Numbered from the stretch's first letter, positions 1-6,093 are shown. The stretch is DNA of 10,627 bases from an uncultured Oscillospiraceae bacterium (GCA_934567115.1 CAKTJA010000035.1:1-10627), one strand, 5' to 3'. Notes: generated by a model not told the origin, from the letters alone. Made by a program: numbers and translations.

Positions 1-71
1 CCTCCGCCCTGTGGGGCGCGGCGGGCGCGCTCGGAATCGGGCTGATCTGGCTTCTGACCACGCTGATCTGA
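1..71 (+). CDS. C-terminal fragment of a membrane protein (partial)
   Basis: The frame starting at base 3 is open from the window edge to a TGA at 69-71. It encodes 22 residues, mostly Gly, Ala, Leu and Ile with one Trp pair (start SALWGAAGALG, end LLTTLI). This reads as one hydrophobic, probably membrane-spanning helix at the extreme C-terminus of a larger protein whose body lies upstream of the window. A strong hairpin begins ten bases after the stop, which supports this being a genuine gene end. The family cannot be named from so little sequence. It could be a transporter or other integral membrane protein, possibly a target of the TetR-type regulator that follows, but that link is only positional. 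Confidence 0.6.
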   Translation, partial: SALWGAAGALGIGLIWLLTTLI

Positions 72-80
72 CAAATCAAT

Positions 81-112
81 TCAGGGACCGGGCCTTTTGG
101 CCCGGTCCCTGA
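81..112 (+). terminator. Strong hairpin after the partial membrane-protein gene
   Basis: A perfect 14-bp inverted repeat (81-94 with 99-112) closes on a TTTT loop; the stem core is GGGACCGGGCC. It sits ten bases after the stop codon at 71. There is no run of T directly after the stem, so it is either a non-classical terminator or a 3'-end stabiliser. A second, weaker hairpin with a T-run follows at 131-154. Confidence 0.6.
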
Positions 113-130
113 AGCTGTCCGGAACGCTTT

Positions 131-154
131 GGAGGGAAAAGCTCCTCCGTTTTT
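131..154 (+). terminator. Second candidate terminator with T-run
   Basis: GGAGG (131-135) can pair with CCTCC (144-148) around an 8-base loop, followed by G and TTTTT (150-154). An outer pair, TCCGGAA (118-124) with TTCCGGA (153-159), can close around it as an alternative fold. The stem is short. Together with the 14-bp hairpin just upstream, it probably isolates the regulator gene from read-through. Confidence 0.4.
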
Positions 155-210
155 CCGGATAAAGGCGTTCTTTTTCCGAAAGATTCTCCGTTTTGCACAA
201 CGTCTTTTTC

Positions 211-240
211 TTGAAGAGGTTTAGCGCGAAAGTGTATAAT
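211..240 (+). promoter_or_regulatory. Sigma-A-type promoter of the TetR-family gene
   Basis: TTGAAG (211-216) and a perfect TATAAT (235-240) are separated by 18 bases. Initiation near 247 would give a leader of about 46 nt before the ATG at 293. Directly over and after the -10 box lies the short inverted repeat ATAA-TAG-TTAT (236-246), a possible but weak operator for autoregulation. Confidence 0.7.
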
Positions 241-292
241 AGTTATGTAAATTCGTCGCAAAGATTCTCGCCCTACGACGGAGGATATCCCT

Positions 293-889
293 ATGGCTGC
301 AAATACAAAAAACCAGATCCGACAGGCGTTTATCGACCTGCTCAACGAGCGCCCGCTTGACAAGATCTCCGTTCGCGACATCGCCGCGCGCGGCGCGGTC
401 AACCGCAACACGTTTTACTACTATTACGCGGATATCTACGCGCTGGTGGAGGAGATGTTCCAAACGGAGATCGACCGCTTCCTTGAACGGCTCCACGGCT
501 ACGCCTCCTGGCAGGAGGCCTTCCGCGAGGCGACCGCCTTCGCGACTGAGAACCGCCGCGCGATCTGCCACCTGTTCAACTCCGGCAACCGCGATATTCT
601 TGAGCACTATTACTACAAGGTGACCTACGCGGCCATGACCGCCTACGTGCGCAGTCAGGCCGAGGGGCTCGACGCTTCACAGCGGGACATCGAGGCGCTG
701 GCCGCGTTTTACACGGCGGCGCTCGCGGGGCTGGTGCTCAACTGGCTGCGCAACGGGATGAAGACGGACGTGGACGCCCTGATCGACCGGCTGAGCTTTC
801 TTCTGGACGGCTATATCCGCATGTCGCTTGAACGCGGCTGCCAAAAGGACGGCGGCGATCAGGCCCCGCAGAAGCCGAGCCGCAAATAG
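293..889 (+). CDS. TetR/AcrR-family transcriptional regulator
   Basis: A 198-residue protein with the usual TetR size. Residues about 5-53 form the helix-turn-helix DNA-binding domain, with the family signature visible as KISVRDIAARGAVNRNTFY followed by YYYADIYALVEEMF. The rest (about 60-180) is helical and would be the ligand-binding and dimerisation half. It is poorly conserved in this family, so no inducer can be named. The tail after residue 180 is charged (QKDGGDQAPQKPSRK). The ATG is supported by GGAGG at 280-284, eight bases upstream. The gene has its own promoter and is not in an operon here. Its last 31 bases overlap the 3' end of the convergent carboxypeptidase gene. Family members usually repress themselves or a neighbouring efflux or metabolic gene. 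The upstream membrane-protein fragment is a possible target, but nothing in the window proves it. Confidence 0.9.
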   Translation: MAANTKNQIRQAFIDLLNERPLDKISVRDIAARGAVNRNTFYYYYADIYALVEEMFQTEIDRFLERLHGYASWQEAFREATAFATENRRAICHLFNSGNRDILEHYYYKVTYAAMTAYVRSQAEGLDASQRDIEALAAFYTAALAGLVLNWLRNGMKTDVDALIDRLSFLLDGYIRMSLERGCQKDGGDQAPQKPSRK

Positions 890-1992
890 CGCAGGAGCAT
901 CTGCCCGAAGGTGACGCGGTCCACGCTCTCTCCCGCAAGGATCGGAAGCGCCGCGACGGCGTTTCCGTCCGCGTCGCACACCGTCAAAACGCCGAGCGCG
1001 TCGCCCTCATACACGGGCGCCTCCGCCGTCTCCTTCAGCGTGACCTCCTTCGTCAGCCCGTTCGCGCGCGTCTTCTCCAGCAGCAGCACGTTGTCCGGCG
1101 CAAGCACCGGCTGCACCGTCGGCCGCACGCCGAGCGTCACGTCCACGGGCGGAAGCACGCTGTCCGGTGTGACGGTGACGAGCGTCCACGTCGAAAAGCC
1201 GTAGTTGAGCAGCGTCTTCGCGTCGGAAAAGCGCTCGTCGCTCGTGCGCCCCTTGAGCACCACGGCGATCAGCTCCATGCCGTTTTTCTCCGCCGTGGCG
1301 CTCAGGCAGTAGCCCGCCGCGTCGGTCGAGCCGGTCTTCAACCCCGTCGCCCCGTCGTAAAACCGGATCAGCTTATTGGTGTTGACCAGCATGGACTGCC
1401 CGCCGCGCAGCGAGTCCATCCACACCGTTGTGAACTGGCGGATATCCGGATGGTTCAGGATCAGCTCGCGCGACATCAGGGCAATGTCGTAGGCGGAGGT
1501 CAGATGCCCCTCGGCGGGCAGCCCCGTGCAGTTGACAAAGTGCGTGTCCGTCATGCCAAGCTCCTGCGCGCGGGCGTTCATCCGGTCAACAAACGCCTCC
1601 TCGCTGCCGGCGATATGCTCGGCCAGCGCGACCGCCGCGTCGTTGCCCGATACCACGCACACCGCCTTGAGCAGGTCGCGCACGGTCATCTGCTCGCCCT
1701 CGCGCAGCCAGATCTGGCTGCCGCCCATGCCGGCGGCGTGCGCCGAGCCGGTCACCGTGTCGTCATAGCTGAGCGCGCCGGAATCGACGGCCTCCATCGT
1801 CAGAAGCAGCGTCATGATCTTTGTTACGCTCGCCGGTTCGCGCCGGTCGTGCTCTCCCACAGCGTAAAGCACCGTCCCGGTCTGCTTTTCCATCAGCAGC
1901 GCGGAGGGACAGCTGACCGCAGGCCCTTCCGCCCCGGCGCATACGGTGAGCACAAGGGCCGAGAGCAGGGAGAATACCGCAATTCGTTTCAT
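859..1992 (-). CDS. Serine-type D-Ala-D-Ala carboxypeptidase (PBP5/DacF-like)
   Basis: A 377-residue low-molecular-weight penicillin-binding protein that removes the terminal D-Ala of peptidoglycan stem peptides outside the membrane. All three active-site motifs are present: SVTK (nucleophile Ser55, Lys58), SGN (115-117) and KTG (219-221). Residues 1-21 look like a Sec signal peptide (MKRIAVFSLLSALVLTVCAGA). Residues about 30-255 are the peptidase S11 domain and about 270-355 a PBP5-type beta-rich C-terminal domain. The end (VTFGQMLLRYLRLGF) could be the amphipathic membrane anchor. The start at 1992 is chosen because AAGGGG lies about eight bases upstream and a signal peptide begins there. 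The reading frame stays open upstream, but that extension has no leader character and would run into the tRNA-Gly region. The gene is convergent with, and overlaps by 31 bases, the TetR-type gene. A choice between dacA-, dacB- and dacF-type naming is not possible from this alone. Confidence 0.93.
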   Translation of the reverse strand: MKRIAVFSLLSALVLTVCAGAEGPAVSCPSALLMEKQTGTVLYAVGEHDRREPASVTKIMTLLLTMEAVDSGALSYDDTVTGSAHAAGMGGSQIWLREGEQMTVRDLLKAVCVVSGNDAAVALAEHIAGSEEAFVDRMNARAQELGMTDTHFVNCTGLPAEGHLTSAYDIALMSRELILNHPDIRQFTTVWMDSLRGGQSMLVNTNKLIRFYDGATGLKTGSTDAAGYCLSATAEKNGMELIAVVLKGRTSDERFSDAKTLLNYGFSTWTLVTVTPDSVLPPVDVTLGVRPTVQPVLAPDNVLLLEKTRANGLTKEVTLKETAEAPVYEGDALGVLTVCDADGNAVAALPILAGESVDRVTFGQMLLRYLRLGFCGA

Positions 1993-2028
1993 GCAAAGCA
2001 CCCCTTCATTTCCATCATTGCGCGGCTC

Positions 2029-2051
2029 GCGCCCCTGAGCGGCAGGGGCGC
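2029..2051 (-). promoter_or_regulatory. Leader hairpin upstream of the carboxypeptidase gene
   Basis: A 9-bp perfect GC-rich stem (GCGCCCCTG, 2029-2037, with 2043-2051) and 5-base loop lie 37 bases upstream of the carboxypeptidase ATG. No T-run follows on the minus strand, so it does not look like a terminator. It may stabilise or modulate the mRNA leader. Confidence 0.35.
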
Positions 2052-2062
2052 CATCGGTTGAG

Positions 2063-2091
2063 CATATGCGCCCCGCGTTTGGTACATGCAA
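2063..2091 (-). promoter_or_regulatory. Weak candidate promoter for the carboxypeptidase gene
   Basis: Read on the minus strand, TTGCAT (2091-2086) is followed 17 bases later by CATATG (2068-2063). The -35 box is fair but the -10 box matches the consensus at only three positions. It is the best vegetative-type candidate seen between this gene and the divergent tRNA promoter; an alternative sigma factor cannot be excluded. Confidence 0.25.
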
Positions 2092-2118
2092 AAATTTTGT
2101 CCGTAAGCAAATTTCGCC

Positions 2119-2147
2119 TTGCATTACGCGGACGCATCTGCTATAAT
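2119..2147 (+). promoter_or_regulatory. Promoter of the tRNA-Gly gene
   Basis: TTGCAT (2119-2124) and a perfect TATAAT (2142-2147) are separated by the optimal 17 bases. Initiation near 2154 would leave a leader of about 80 nt before the mature tRNA at 2235, which is long for a tRNA gene. Confidence 0.75.
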
Positions 2148-2234
2148 GCGTTTGTATCGAAGAGGCGGTCTGTCTTTTTCCGGGGAAAGTCGGCGCGGTC
2201 GGTTTGCTTCGGGCGGTCGATGCGAATTGAATAT

Positions 2235-2308
2235 GCGGATGTCGTCTAATGGCAGGGCCCCAGCTTCCCAAGCTGGCGACGCGGGTTCGATTCCCGTCAT
2301 CCGCTCCA
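2235..2308 (+). tRNA. tRNA-Gly(CCC)
   Basis: A full cloverleaf can be drawn. The acceptor stem GCGGATG pairs with CATCCGC. The anticodon stem CCAGC/GCTGG encloses the loop TTCCCAA, giving anticodon CCC for glycine GGG codons. The T-arm contains GGTTCGATTCC. The discriminator base is T and the CCA end is encoded (2306-2308). It is a single-gene unit with its own promoter and an intrinsic terminator immediately downstream. Confidence 0.95.
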
Positions 2309-2341
2309 AAGCCGTAAAATCGTTGATTTTACGGCTTTTTT
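2309..2341 (+). terminator. Intrinsic terminator of tRNA-Gly
   Basis: An 11-bp perfect stem (2311-2321 with 2325-2335; GCCGTAAAATC) with a GTT loop is followed by six T. It starts right after the CCA end and is a textbook Rho-independent terminator. Confidence 0.93.
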
Positions 2342-2488
2342 CTGTTGCGCTACACCGGCATTCTGCGCAAAACCTTCCCGTCCGCCCCTTGAAAATCGCA
2401 TGCGATACGGTTAAAAGAGCGGTAAGGCATGCCTTCGCGTCCGGCGCTGTATGCTTTTCGCGGTCGGAGGGCCCTTAAATCCGCGAAG

Positions 2489-2653
2489 CATTCCCTCGTG
2501 ACCCAATGCCATCAAGTTAAGAACCGGGGCAAGTCGCCCCGGTTCTTAATATTTATGCTTTGGGTGCTTTTCTCGATAATTCCTACAAAATAAGTTCGGT
2601 TTTCTTCGGCATTTTGCCAAAAACGCTTAACTTAATGACATTTCCTCGTGACC
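2489..2653. repeat. Small element bounded by inverted and direct repeats
   Basis: CATTCCCTCGTGACC (2489-2503) recurs with one mismatch, in the same orientation, at 2639-2653. Just inside these copies lie the near-perfect inverted repeats CATCAAGTTAAG (2510-2521) and CTTAACTTAATG (2626-2637; 11 of 12 match as reverse complement). The arrangement of outer direct and inner inverted repeats around about 135 bp resembles a miniature non-autonomous mobile element or its remnant. It encodes no protein. A 15-bp target duplication would be unusually long, so the identity is uncertain. Confidence 0.4.
2517..2549. terminator. Strong 14-bp hairpin, possible bidirectional terminator
   Basis: TTAAGAACCGGGGC (2517-2530) pairs perfectly with 2536-2549 around a 5-base loop (AAGTC). 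The stem has a GC core with A/T-rich ends, so each strand ends in TTCTTAA. It could terminate transcripts from either side, for instance the CotH operon on the minus strand. It lies inside the repeat-bounded segment 2489-2653. Confidence 0.5.
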
Positions 2654-2719
2654 GGCTTTCTCCCACTGCGGAAATCCGCCGTTTGCCCCGCCGTCCCGAC
2701 CGGAAATTCTTCACGCCGC

Positions 2720-4561
2720 TCAGCCGCGCCTTCTGCGGAACCGGCTTGCCGCAAGCAGCGCGGCGAGCAGCACGGCAAAGCAAATCCCGTACGTCGGCAG
2801 GCTCTTCTTCCAGGGCGCTCCGTCCGCACCGGAGCCGGACGGCTCGGAGGGGCCGCCCCCGCCTCCGCCCGGAGCGCCCCTGCGGGACGGCGGCTGGGCG
2901 TCGGAAAAGTCCCTCTCCGCGCGATCGCCGTCCTCCGGACGCATCGCCTCTTCCGCCGCCGCGCCGCGTCCGCCGCCCATGTTCATGCTCCCCATCACGC
3001 TCAGGTCGAGCGAGGACGCGTCGATCAGCGCGTCGGACCCCTGCTGCGCCTCCTTCGTCGAGGGGATCGTCCCGTCGAGCTGTCCCTCGATGGAGCGGGC
3101 GCGCAGCTTCACCGTATCGTACAGCGTCTCGACCGCCGCGAGGTACTCCTCATAGGAATAAAACGCCGTCGGGTCCGTCTGCATGAGTTCGTCGAGCTGC
3201 CCGCGCACACGCGTGTAGAACCGGTCGAACTCCCCGCCGTCGATATACTCCTCCACAAGCCGCCTCAGCTGGGCATAATACTGCGCGTGATAGGTCTCGT
3301 CCTCAAGCAGCGTATCAAAAAACTCCGTCCCGGAAAACGCGTTGTCAATGGCGCTGTTCACCACGTCCGAGGCGCTGCCGCTCATGCCGCCCATACCGCC
3401 GAACGAAAGGTTGTAGTCCCACGGGATCAGGTTGAGCTGCCCGCCGGCCTCATACAGGTAATAGTTGTGCGCCATGTTCCCGGAAAGACTGTCTTCATTG
3501 ACGGAAAAAATGTGGACGGCCATGTAGCGCACCAGATTCTCCACGTCCATATACGTCTCCAGCTCCGTGCCGGACGCAATATTTTTCAGCGCCTTCACGA
3601 CCCGCTTATGGTCCGCCTTCGTCGTGTCCGTTATCTCGCCATCCCAGATCGTCTCGTAGCTGTCCGGGTCGTCGTCGCTGTAATTCAGGTCGGCTCCGCC
3701 GCCGCTTCCCATGGAAAAGCCGCCGCCCGGGAAATCCGGGACCGCTCCGCCGCCCGGAAAGCCGGGAGCGTCCGCCTGTGCATTTTCACCGTTCTCCTCC
3801 CGTCCGCCGTCCGGAGGGGCGGGCCGCTCCTCTCCGTCCTGCGGCTGTGTGGGCGGGGCAAACGCGTCCTCTCCGTCCGGCGGGGAAAACGACGGCGCGT
3901 CTCCGCCGCCGGGGCCGCCGCCCATATCCAGCCCCTCCGGTTTGTACAGCTCGCCGCTCTGCACGCCGTAATTGCGCAACAGGAAGCTGTCCTCCACCGC
4001 CTCAAGCGCGAGGTAAACGCCCCAGTATTCGCCGTTTACCGAGATCTTCGCGTAGTTATAAAGGGAAGCGTCCGCGCCGATCCAGCGGTACATGTCGTAA
4101 ATCAGCGCCTCCTTCATGCCCGTCGCGTCGGCGTAGTTGTTGTTCAGCACGAGCTTATCCAGCCCGAAGCAGGTCTGCCCCTCCACATAGCGGTCAAACT
4201 CCAGCTTAAAGCTGTAGCGGTCCGTCGTCGGGTCGTTGGCAATGGAGGTAAGGCTCGTGTTGCCCTTCGGACGTATCCCGACGCGATAGAAGGTCGTGCC
4301 GTTGATCTCGACGTCGCACTGGCGGTACTCCTCCGAGATCGCATCGGACAGCATGGCCTCCCACTCCGCCTCGTCCATGATGATATTCACGCTCATGATC
4401 TCGTCTGTGCCGAACAGCGCCGTCTCATATTCCATGGAAACGCCCCCGCCGCCGACGGCCTCCGTCAGCCGGTCTGAAAACGCCGCGGCGCACAGGCACA
4501 GACAGACTGCCGCCGCCATGACTGCGGCGATGATTTTAACGATGTGCTTGTGTGCGACCAT
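2720..4561 (-). CDS. CotH-family atypical kinase, membrane-tethered
   Basis: A 613-residue protein of the CotH family, whose founding member phosphorylates Bacillus spore-coat proteins. An N-terminal hydrophobic segment (about 8-28) is a signal peptide or anchor. Family motifs follow: RPKGN (97-101), KLEF (119-122), LNNNYAD (139-145), NGEYWGVYLALE (176-187) and LYKPEG (205-210). After a long low-complexity insert come DSLSGNMAHNYYLY (357-370) and PWDYN (380-384), which carry the likely metal- and nucleotide-binding Asp/Asn residues. The insert (213-290) is rich in Gly, Pro and Asp, with FPGGG twice. A second Gly/Ser/Pro-rich stretch (530-585) precedes a C-terminal helix (591-606) and an arginine tail. 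The pre-helix motif is LPTYG, resembling a degenerate sortase signal. GGAGG lies seven bases before the ATG, touching the stop of the DUF4956 gene 12 bases upstream. The substrate is unknown; whether it acts in sporulation cannot be told. Confidence 0.88.
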   Translation of the reverse strand: MVAHKHIVKIIAAVMAAAVCLCLCAAAFSDRLTEAVGGGGVSMEYETALFGTDEIMSVNIIMDEAEWEAMLSDAISEEYRQCDVEINGTTFYRVGIRPKGNTSLTSIANDPTTDRYSFKLEFDRYVEGQTCFGLDKLVLNNNYADATGMKEALIYDMYRWIGADASLYNYAKISVNGEYWGVYLALEAVEDSFLLRNYGVQSGELYKPEGLDMGGGPGGGDAPSFSPPDGEDAFAPPTQPQDGEERPAPPDGGREENGENAQADAPGFPGGGAVPDFPGGGFSMGSGGGADLNYSDDDPDSYETIWDGEITDTTKADHKRVVKALKNIASGTELETYMDVENLVRYMAVHIFSVNEDSLSGNMAHNYYLYEAGGQLNLIPWDYNLSFGGMGGMSGSASDVVNSAIDNAFSGTEFFDTLLEDETYHAQYYAQLRRLVEEYIDGGEFDRFYTRVRGQLDELMQTDPTAFYSYEEYLAAVETLYDTVKLRARSIEGQLDGTIPSTKEAQQGSDALIDASSLDLSVMGSMNMGGGRGAAAEEAMRPEDGDRAERDFSDAQPPSRRGAPGGGGGGPSEPSGSGADGAPWKKSLPTYGICFAVLLAALLAASRFRRRRG

Positions 4562-4573
4562 ATTGCGCCTCCG

Positions 4574-5245
4574 TTATGACATGTATTCGCCGTTGTAGCT
4601 CACCAGCGTGGCGCTCTCCACGCCCTCAAGCCGCGTGACCTCGTTGACAAACGCGGTGGAGCCGTCCCTTGTGCGCAGCTCGGCGGTCAGCTCCACGCCG
4701 GAGCCGCTGACCGTTTTGGACTTTACGACGCAGTTCGCCGTGCTCCGGGCAAGGACCGCCAGCGCCTCCTTCTCCGCCGGCTCGCCGGCGCAGTTGAGCA
4801 CAACGATGTACGGATTGCCGCGCACCTTCCGGTTGGCGAACGCAAGCAGGATCACGCCGATGACCGCCGAGCCGAGCACCGCCAGCGGGATCATGCCCGC
4901 GCCGATCACGATCCCCGAGGCGAGCGACCAGAACAGAAACACGATCTCCGCCGGCTCCTTGATCGCCGTGCGGAAGCGCACGATGGACAGCGCGCCCACC
5001 ATGCCCAGTGAGAGCACCACGTTGGACGTCACCGCCATGATGACCAGCGTTGTGACCAGCGAAAGCCCCACGAGCGTCAGGGCAAAGCCCTCGGAATACA
5101 TCACGCCCGTCAGCGTCTTTTTGTAGATCACGAAGATGAAAAGCCCGATCACCAGCGCGGCGGTCAGCCCGAGCGCCGTGTCAAGCACGCTGAATTCCGA
5201 AACGCTTTCGAGAAAGCTTGATTTGAAAATGTCGTTAAAGGTCAT
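4574..5245 (-). CDS. DUF4956 multi-pass membrane protein
   Basis: A 223-residue integral membrane protein. Hydrophobic helices lie at about 20-41, 53-75 and 100-137 (probably two). Between the second and third is the family hallmark SLGMVGALSIVRFRTAIKEP (79-98), with two arginines, a lysine and a glutamate next to the membrane. Residues 145-223 form a soluble alpha/beta tail that is probably cytosolic. The ATG at 5245 is preferred over one at 5263 because a perfect GGAGG (5254-5258) lies eight bases before it, whereas the upstream ATG has only a poor site. The gene sits 40 bases after the VTC-domain gene and 12 bases before the CotH-like gene on one strand, so the three are probably cotranscribed. 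DUF4956 has no settled function. By analogy with the yeast VTC complex, where a small membrane subunit accompanies the catalytic one, it may form the membrane part of a complex with the VTC-domain protein. That is inference. Confidence 0.85.
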   Translation of the reverse strand: MTFNDIFKSSFLESVSEFSVLDTALGLTAALVIGLFIFVIYKKTLTGVMYSEGFALTLVGLSLVTTLVIMAVTSNVVLSLGMVGALSIVRFRTAIKEPAEIVFLFWSLASGIVIGAGMIPLAVLGSAVIGVILLAFANRKVRGNPYIVVLNCAGEPAEKEALAVLARSTANCVVKSKTVSGSGVELTAELRTRDGSTAFVNEVTRLEGVESATLVSYNGEYMS

Positions 5246-5253
5246 AAGATTTT

Positions 5254-5258
5254 CCTCC
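5254..5258 (-). promoter_or_regulatory. Ribosome-binding site deciding the DUF4956 start
   Basis: GGAGG on the minus strand, eight bases before the ATG at 5245. It overlaps the first codons that would be read if translation began at the in-frame ATG at 5263, so it argues for the shorter protein. Confidence 0.7.
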
Positions 5259-5285
5259 GTCATATCGTTGTTTCCGCCCCGGCGC

Positions 5286-5978
5286 TCAGCCGAAGCGGCG
5301 GCATGCGCCGTACTTTGAAAATGCCTGCCGCCGGACCGAGCCGGTTTGCAGCGCGGCGGCGATGATCTCCGGCAAAAACGCGTCGAACTTCACCTCAAGG
5401 ATCCGCTCGCCCGGACTGTCCGCTACGTCCACGTCGTGGAGCTGCGGCTCAAGAAAGGCGCGGTGAAACAGGGTGGAGCGTATCTGCGAATCGAAGGTGA
5501 CGCGGACGTTCCCCGCCTCGTAGACGTACGGCTCACGCACGTAGGAGACGAGCACCCTCGGTCGAAGCTGCTGAAGCTTCATTTTGCAGTACAGCTCCCC
5601 GACCAGCGGGGATGCGTGGTTTGGCATCCAGTCGGTCGAGCCGGTCAGCAGCGCCCTGCACTCCTCCTCCGTGAGCCGTGCGTCAAGCTTCATGCAGAGG
5701 TCGTTGTGCTTGATCTTTTTCTCCAGCGTAAAAAAGGAGTAGTCATCGTTATAATAGCGTATCCGGAATTTTTCGCGCCTCTGCACGCCGTCGAGCTTCT
5801 CCCGCAGAGCCTTGTCTTCGAAGTTGTCAAAATAAATGCTGCGGATCACGTAGGTCCCGTCCGTGCGTGCATGCGCGTCCCGCCTCATGATAAGGCGCAG
5901 CCTCTGCCGGACCGCACGGTAGTCCGCCGGGCCGATCAGGTACTTCAGCTCATGTCTGTACCGCCCTTGCGCTTCCAT
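5286..5978 (-). CDS. VTC-domain protein (polyphosphate-polymerase-like)
   Basis: A 230-residue protein consisting of almost nothing but a VTC domain, the tunnel-shaped fold that in yeast Vtc4 makes polyphosphate from ATP. Visible family motifs are RHELKYLI (8-15), RSIYFDN (46-52), KFRIRYYN (70-77), LEKKIKHND (85-93), RVLVSYVREPY (141-151), RVTFD (159-163), ILEVKFD (193-199) and SKYG (221-224). The alternating basic residues and the Glu of EVKFD match the pattern expected for phosphate- and metal-binding tunnel residues. No SPX sensor domain and no membrane helix are present. The start at 5978 is set by GGAGG seven bases upstream; the frame stays open further back but runs through the tsaD terminator. 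It is the first gene of the operon with DUF4956 and CotH. Related domains also occur in triphosphatases, so polymerase activity is not certain. Confidence 0.87.
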   Translation of the reverse strand: MEAQGRYRHELKYLIGPADYRAVRQRLRLIMRRDAHARTDGTYVIRSIYFDNFEDKALREKLDGVQRREKFRIRYYNDDYSFFTLEKKIKHNDLCMKLDARLTEEECRALLTGSTDWMPNHASPLVGELYCKMKLQQLRPRVLVSYVREPYVYEAGNVRVTFDSQIRSTLFHRAFLEPQLHDVDVADSPGERILEVKFDAFLPEIIAAALQTGSVRRQAFSKYGACRRFG

Positions 5979-5995
5979 GGTCTTACCTCCATATC

Positions 5996-6022
5996 TGAAA
6001 AATCTCCGCGCGGCTGCGCGGA
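5996..6022 (-). promoter_or_regulatory. Leader hairpin with T-run before the VTC operon
   Basis: On the minus strand a 7-bp stem (TCCGCGC/GCGCGGA, 6022-6016 with 6011-6005) closes on the loop AGCC and is followed by GATTTTT, ending about 20 bases before the VTC gene's ATG. This has the form of a short intrinsic terminator in a leader, so it could act as an attenuator. The stem is short and no competing antiterminator fold was found. I could not identify a convincing -35/-10 pair for this operon in the 115 bases upstream of the ATG. Confidence 0.35.
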
Positions 6023-6093
6023 CAGCTCCCGCCGTTATCCGAAGTGTACGCGGCCGTCCCGAAATGTAGTTGAAAAAGGGAAGGGGTGCGGGC

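Larger units (their letters stand above)
2342..2719. other. Gene-free interval between tRNA-Gly and the CotH-like gene
   Basis: I see no convincing coding region here: open frames lack ribosome-binding sites and protein-like composition. The left part (about 2389-2489) can fold, with GCTTTTCGCGG (2453-2463) pairing with CCGCGAAGC (2481-2489) across a two-T bulge. The middle holds a 14-bp hairpin (2517-2549). The segment 2489-2653 is bounded by direct and inverted repeats. No clear terminator for the CotH operon was found downstream of 2720, unless the 2517-2549 hairpin serves both strands. Confidence 0.6.

Noticed and set aside
1993..2271. Upstream extension of the carboxypeptidase frame
   Set aside because: It has no signal peptide or RBS and would overlap the tRNA-Gly gene and its promoter; the start at 1992 has both RBS and signal peptide.
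2119..2478. Plus-strand open frame of 119 codons across the tRNA-Gly
   Set aside because: It reads through the promoter, tRNA and terminator and has no protein-like character.
2648..4477. A 609-codon open frame on the plus strand opposite the CotH-like gene
   Set aside because: It is an antisense shadow caused by high GC content: Arg/Val-rich composition with no domain motif, while the minus strand carries clear CotH motifs and RBS.
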